A stretch of 14,076 nt of DNA, taken from Candidatus Zhuqueibacterota bacterium. GTDB lineage: Bacteria > Zhuqueibacterota > Zhuqueibacteria > Oceanimicrobiales > Oceanimicrobiaceae. The translations under genes and the position numbers were made by a program. The DNA is taken from NCBI GenBank assembly GCA_011775825.1, contig JAABYK010000368.1, positions 1-14,076 of the forward strand, written 5' to 3'. The notes under the pieces were generated by a model. The model did not search any database, was not told the origin of the DNA, and saw nothing but the letters and a program-made list of their open reading frames with translations. Below are positions 13,638 to 14,076 of the stretch, piece after piece (position 1 is the stretch's first letter; each line of letters opens with the position of its first letter).

Positions 13638-13673
13638 AAAAAAAGCCCGCTATCAATACGTTGACAACGGGCT
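13638..13673 (-). terminator. Intrinsic terminator of tRNA-Pro
   Basis: Read on the minus strand, AGCCCG pairs with CGGGCT. The inner bases also pair with wobbles, giving a stem of about 13 bp around CGTA, followed directly by seven T. It lies six bases beyond the tRNA 3' end and before archease, so the tRNA is probably transcribed separately from the archease-rtcB pair. Confidence 0.88.
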
Positions 13674-13676
13674 ATT

Positions 13677-13752
<76 letters not shown>

Positions 13753-13841
13753 TTTTTTCAGTTAATAGTGACAGTTGGCAATAGGAGTAGTCTAACCGCC
13801 AAAATCCTCTTAAATGTCTGAACGAAAACTCGGCCGGGGTA

Positions 13842-13943
13842 TGTCATTCCGGCATGGTGTTAAGCTTGTCCTTGCGAAGGCAGAAGCCGGAATCTCTTGA
13901 ATTTCGGGCACGAGATTCCCGATTACAGACTTCCGAAATGACA
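13842..13943. repeat. REP/BIME-like palindromic element
   Basis: The ends TGTCATTCCGG (13842-13852) and CCGAAATGACA (13933-13943) are inverted copies with one mismatch. An internal perfect 8-bp pair, GGAATCTC (13889-13896) and GAGATTCC (13912-13919), folds the centre. The wording (TCATTCCGGC...GCGAAGG...GGAATC) is typical of dispersed intergenic palindromes in bacteria. It fills most of the spacer between the tRNA and the rdgB gene. Confidence 0.65.
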
Positions 13944-13966
13944 GAATTGAATCGTTTTCCTTCAGA

Positions 13967-14076
13967 CTAAGTAGATTCAAAATCTAAGCTAATCTCACCT
14001 CGTTGAATTCGTTTCCTCAACTCCCCAAATGCCTTTGCACGATGGCTAATCCGATTTTTCAACTCCGGACCCATTT
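13967..14076 (-). CDS. rdgB: RdgB/HAM1-family non-canonical purine NTP pyrophosphatase, C-terminal end
   Basis: The last 35 complete codons of a gene cut by the right window edge; the stop TAG is at 13969-13967. The reading MGPELKNRISHRAKAFGELR matches the conserved end of RdgB/HAM1 enzymes, where an E-K-N-x-I-S-H-R-x-x-A motif contributes to base recognition. These enzymes hydrolyse dITP, XTP and similar damaged nucleotides to monophosphates, keeping them out of DNA and RNA. The catalytic part lies beyond the window. The motif is strong, but only a short piece is visible. Confidence 0.85.
   Translation of the reverse strand, partial: MGPELKNRISHRAKAFGELRKRIQRGEISLDFEST

Overview
The window looks like chromosomal DNA from a Gram-negative-type, probably environmental bacterium of moderate GC content. 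Nearly all genes lie on the minus strand. The combination of an archease/long-form RtcB pair, a TIGR03546-type membrane protein, a YtxH protein, a very large PAS/GAF hybrid kinase and an NtrC-type sigma-54 activator is compatible with the FCB-like or deltaproteobacterial-like world. No gene here fixes the phylum, so the assignment is tentative.

Layout from left to right. The start of a small membrane protein gene runs off the left edge (1-185, minus), with a good sigma-70-like promoter behind it. Next is a doubtful plus-strand stretch (487-1152) in which three short reading frames follow each other in two frames. It reads best as a small hypothetical gene set or one frameshifted gene. An NtrC-family sigma-54-dependent response regulator (1226-2593, minus) comes next. 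It is followed by about 0.7 kb of gene-free DNA with two copies of a hairpin-rich repeat. Then comes a 1612-residue membrane-bound hybrid histidine kinase (3306-8144, minus) with three PAS, two GAF, one HisKA/HATPase and two receiver domains. A perfect 22-bp palindrome lies just upstream of its start codon.

Right of this is a compact minus-strand group: NAD-dependent DNA ligase (ligA), a YtxH-domain protein and a DUF948-like membrane protein, read in that order. Upstream lies a short, uncertain two-helix membrane ORF, and then the RNA-repair pair archease and RtcB. A tRNA-Pro(TGG) gene with its own intrinsic terminator precedes archease. The C-terminal end of an RdgB/HAM1 nucleotide pyrophosphatase gene is cut by the right edge. 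Palindromic REP-like elements sit at about 8279-8306 and 13842-13943.

Functionally, archease activates RtcB, which joins 2',3'-cyclic-phosphate RNA ends to 5'-OH ends. LigA seals DNA nicks and RdgB removes non-canonical purine nucleotides, so the right half is largely nucleic-acid maintenance. The left half is dominated by signal transduction. The kinase and the sigma-54 activator are plausible partners by proximity, but they are separated by repeat DNA and no sigma-54 promoter was found in the window. I saw no clear evidence of an undescribed defence or mobile system. The best leads are the frame-broken locus at 487-1152, the palindrome at 8173-8194 and the repeat pair at 2869-3242.
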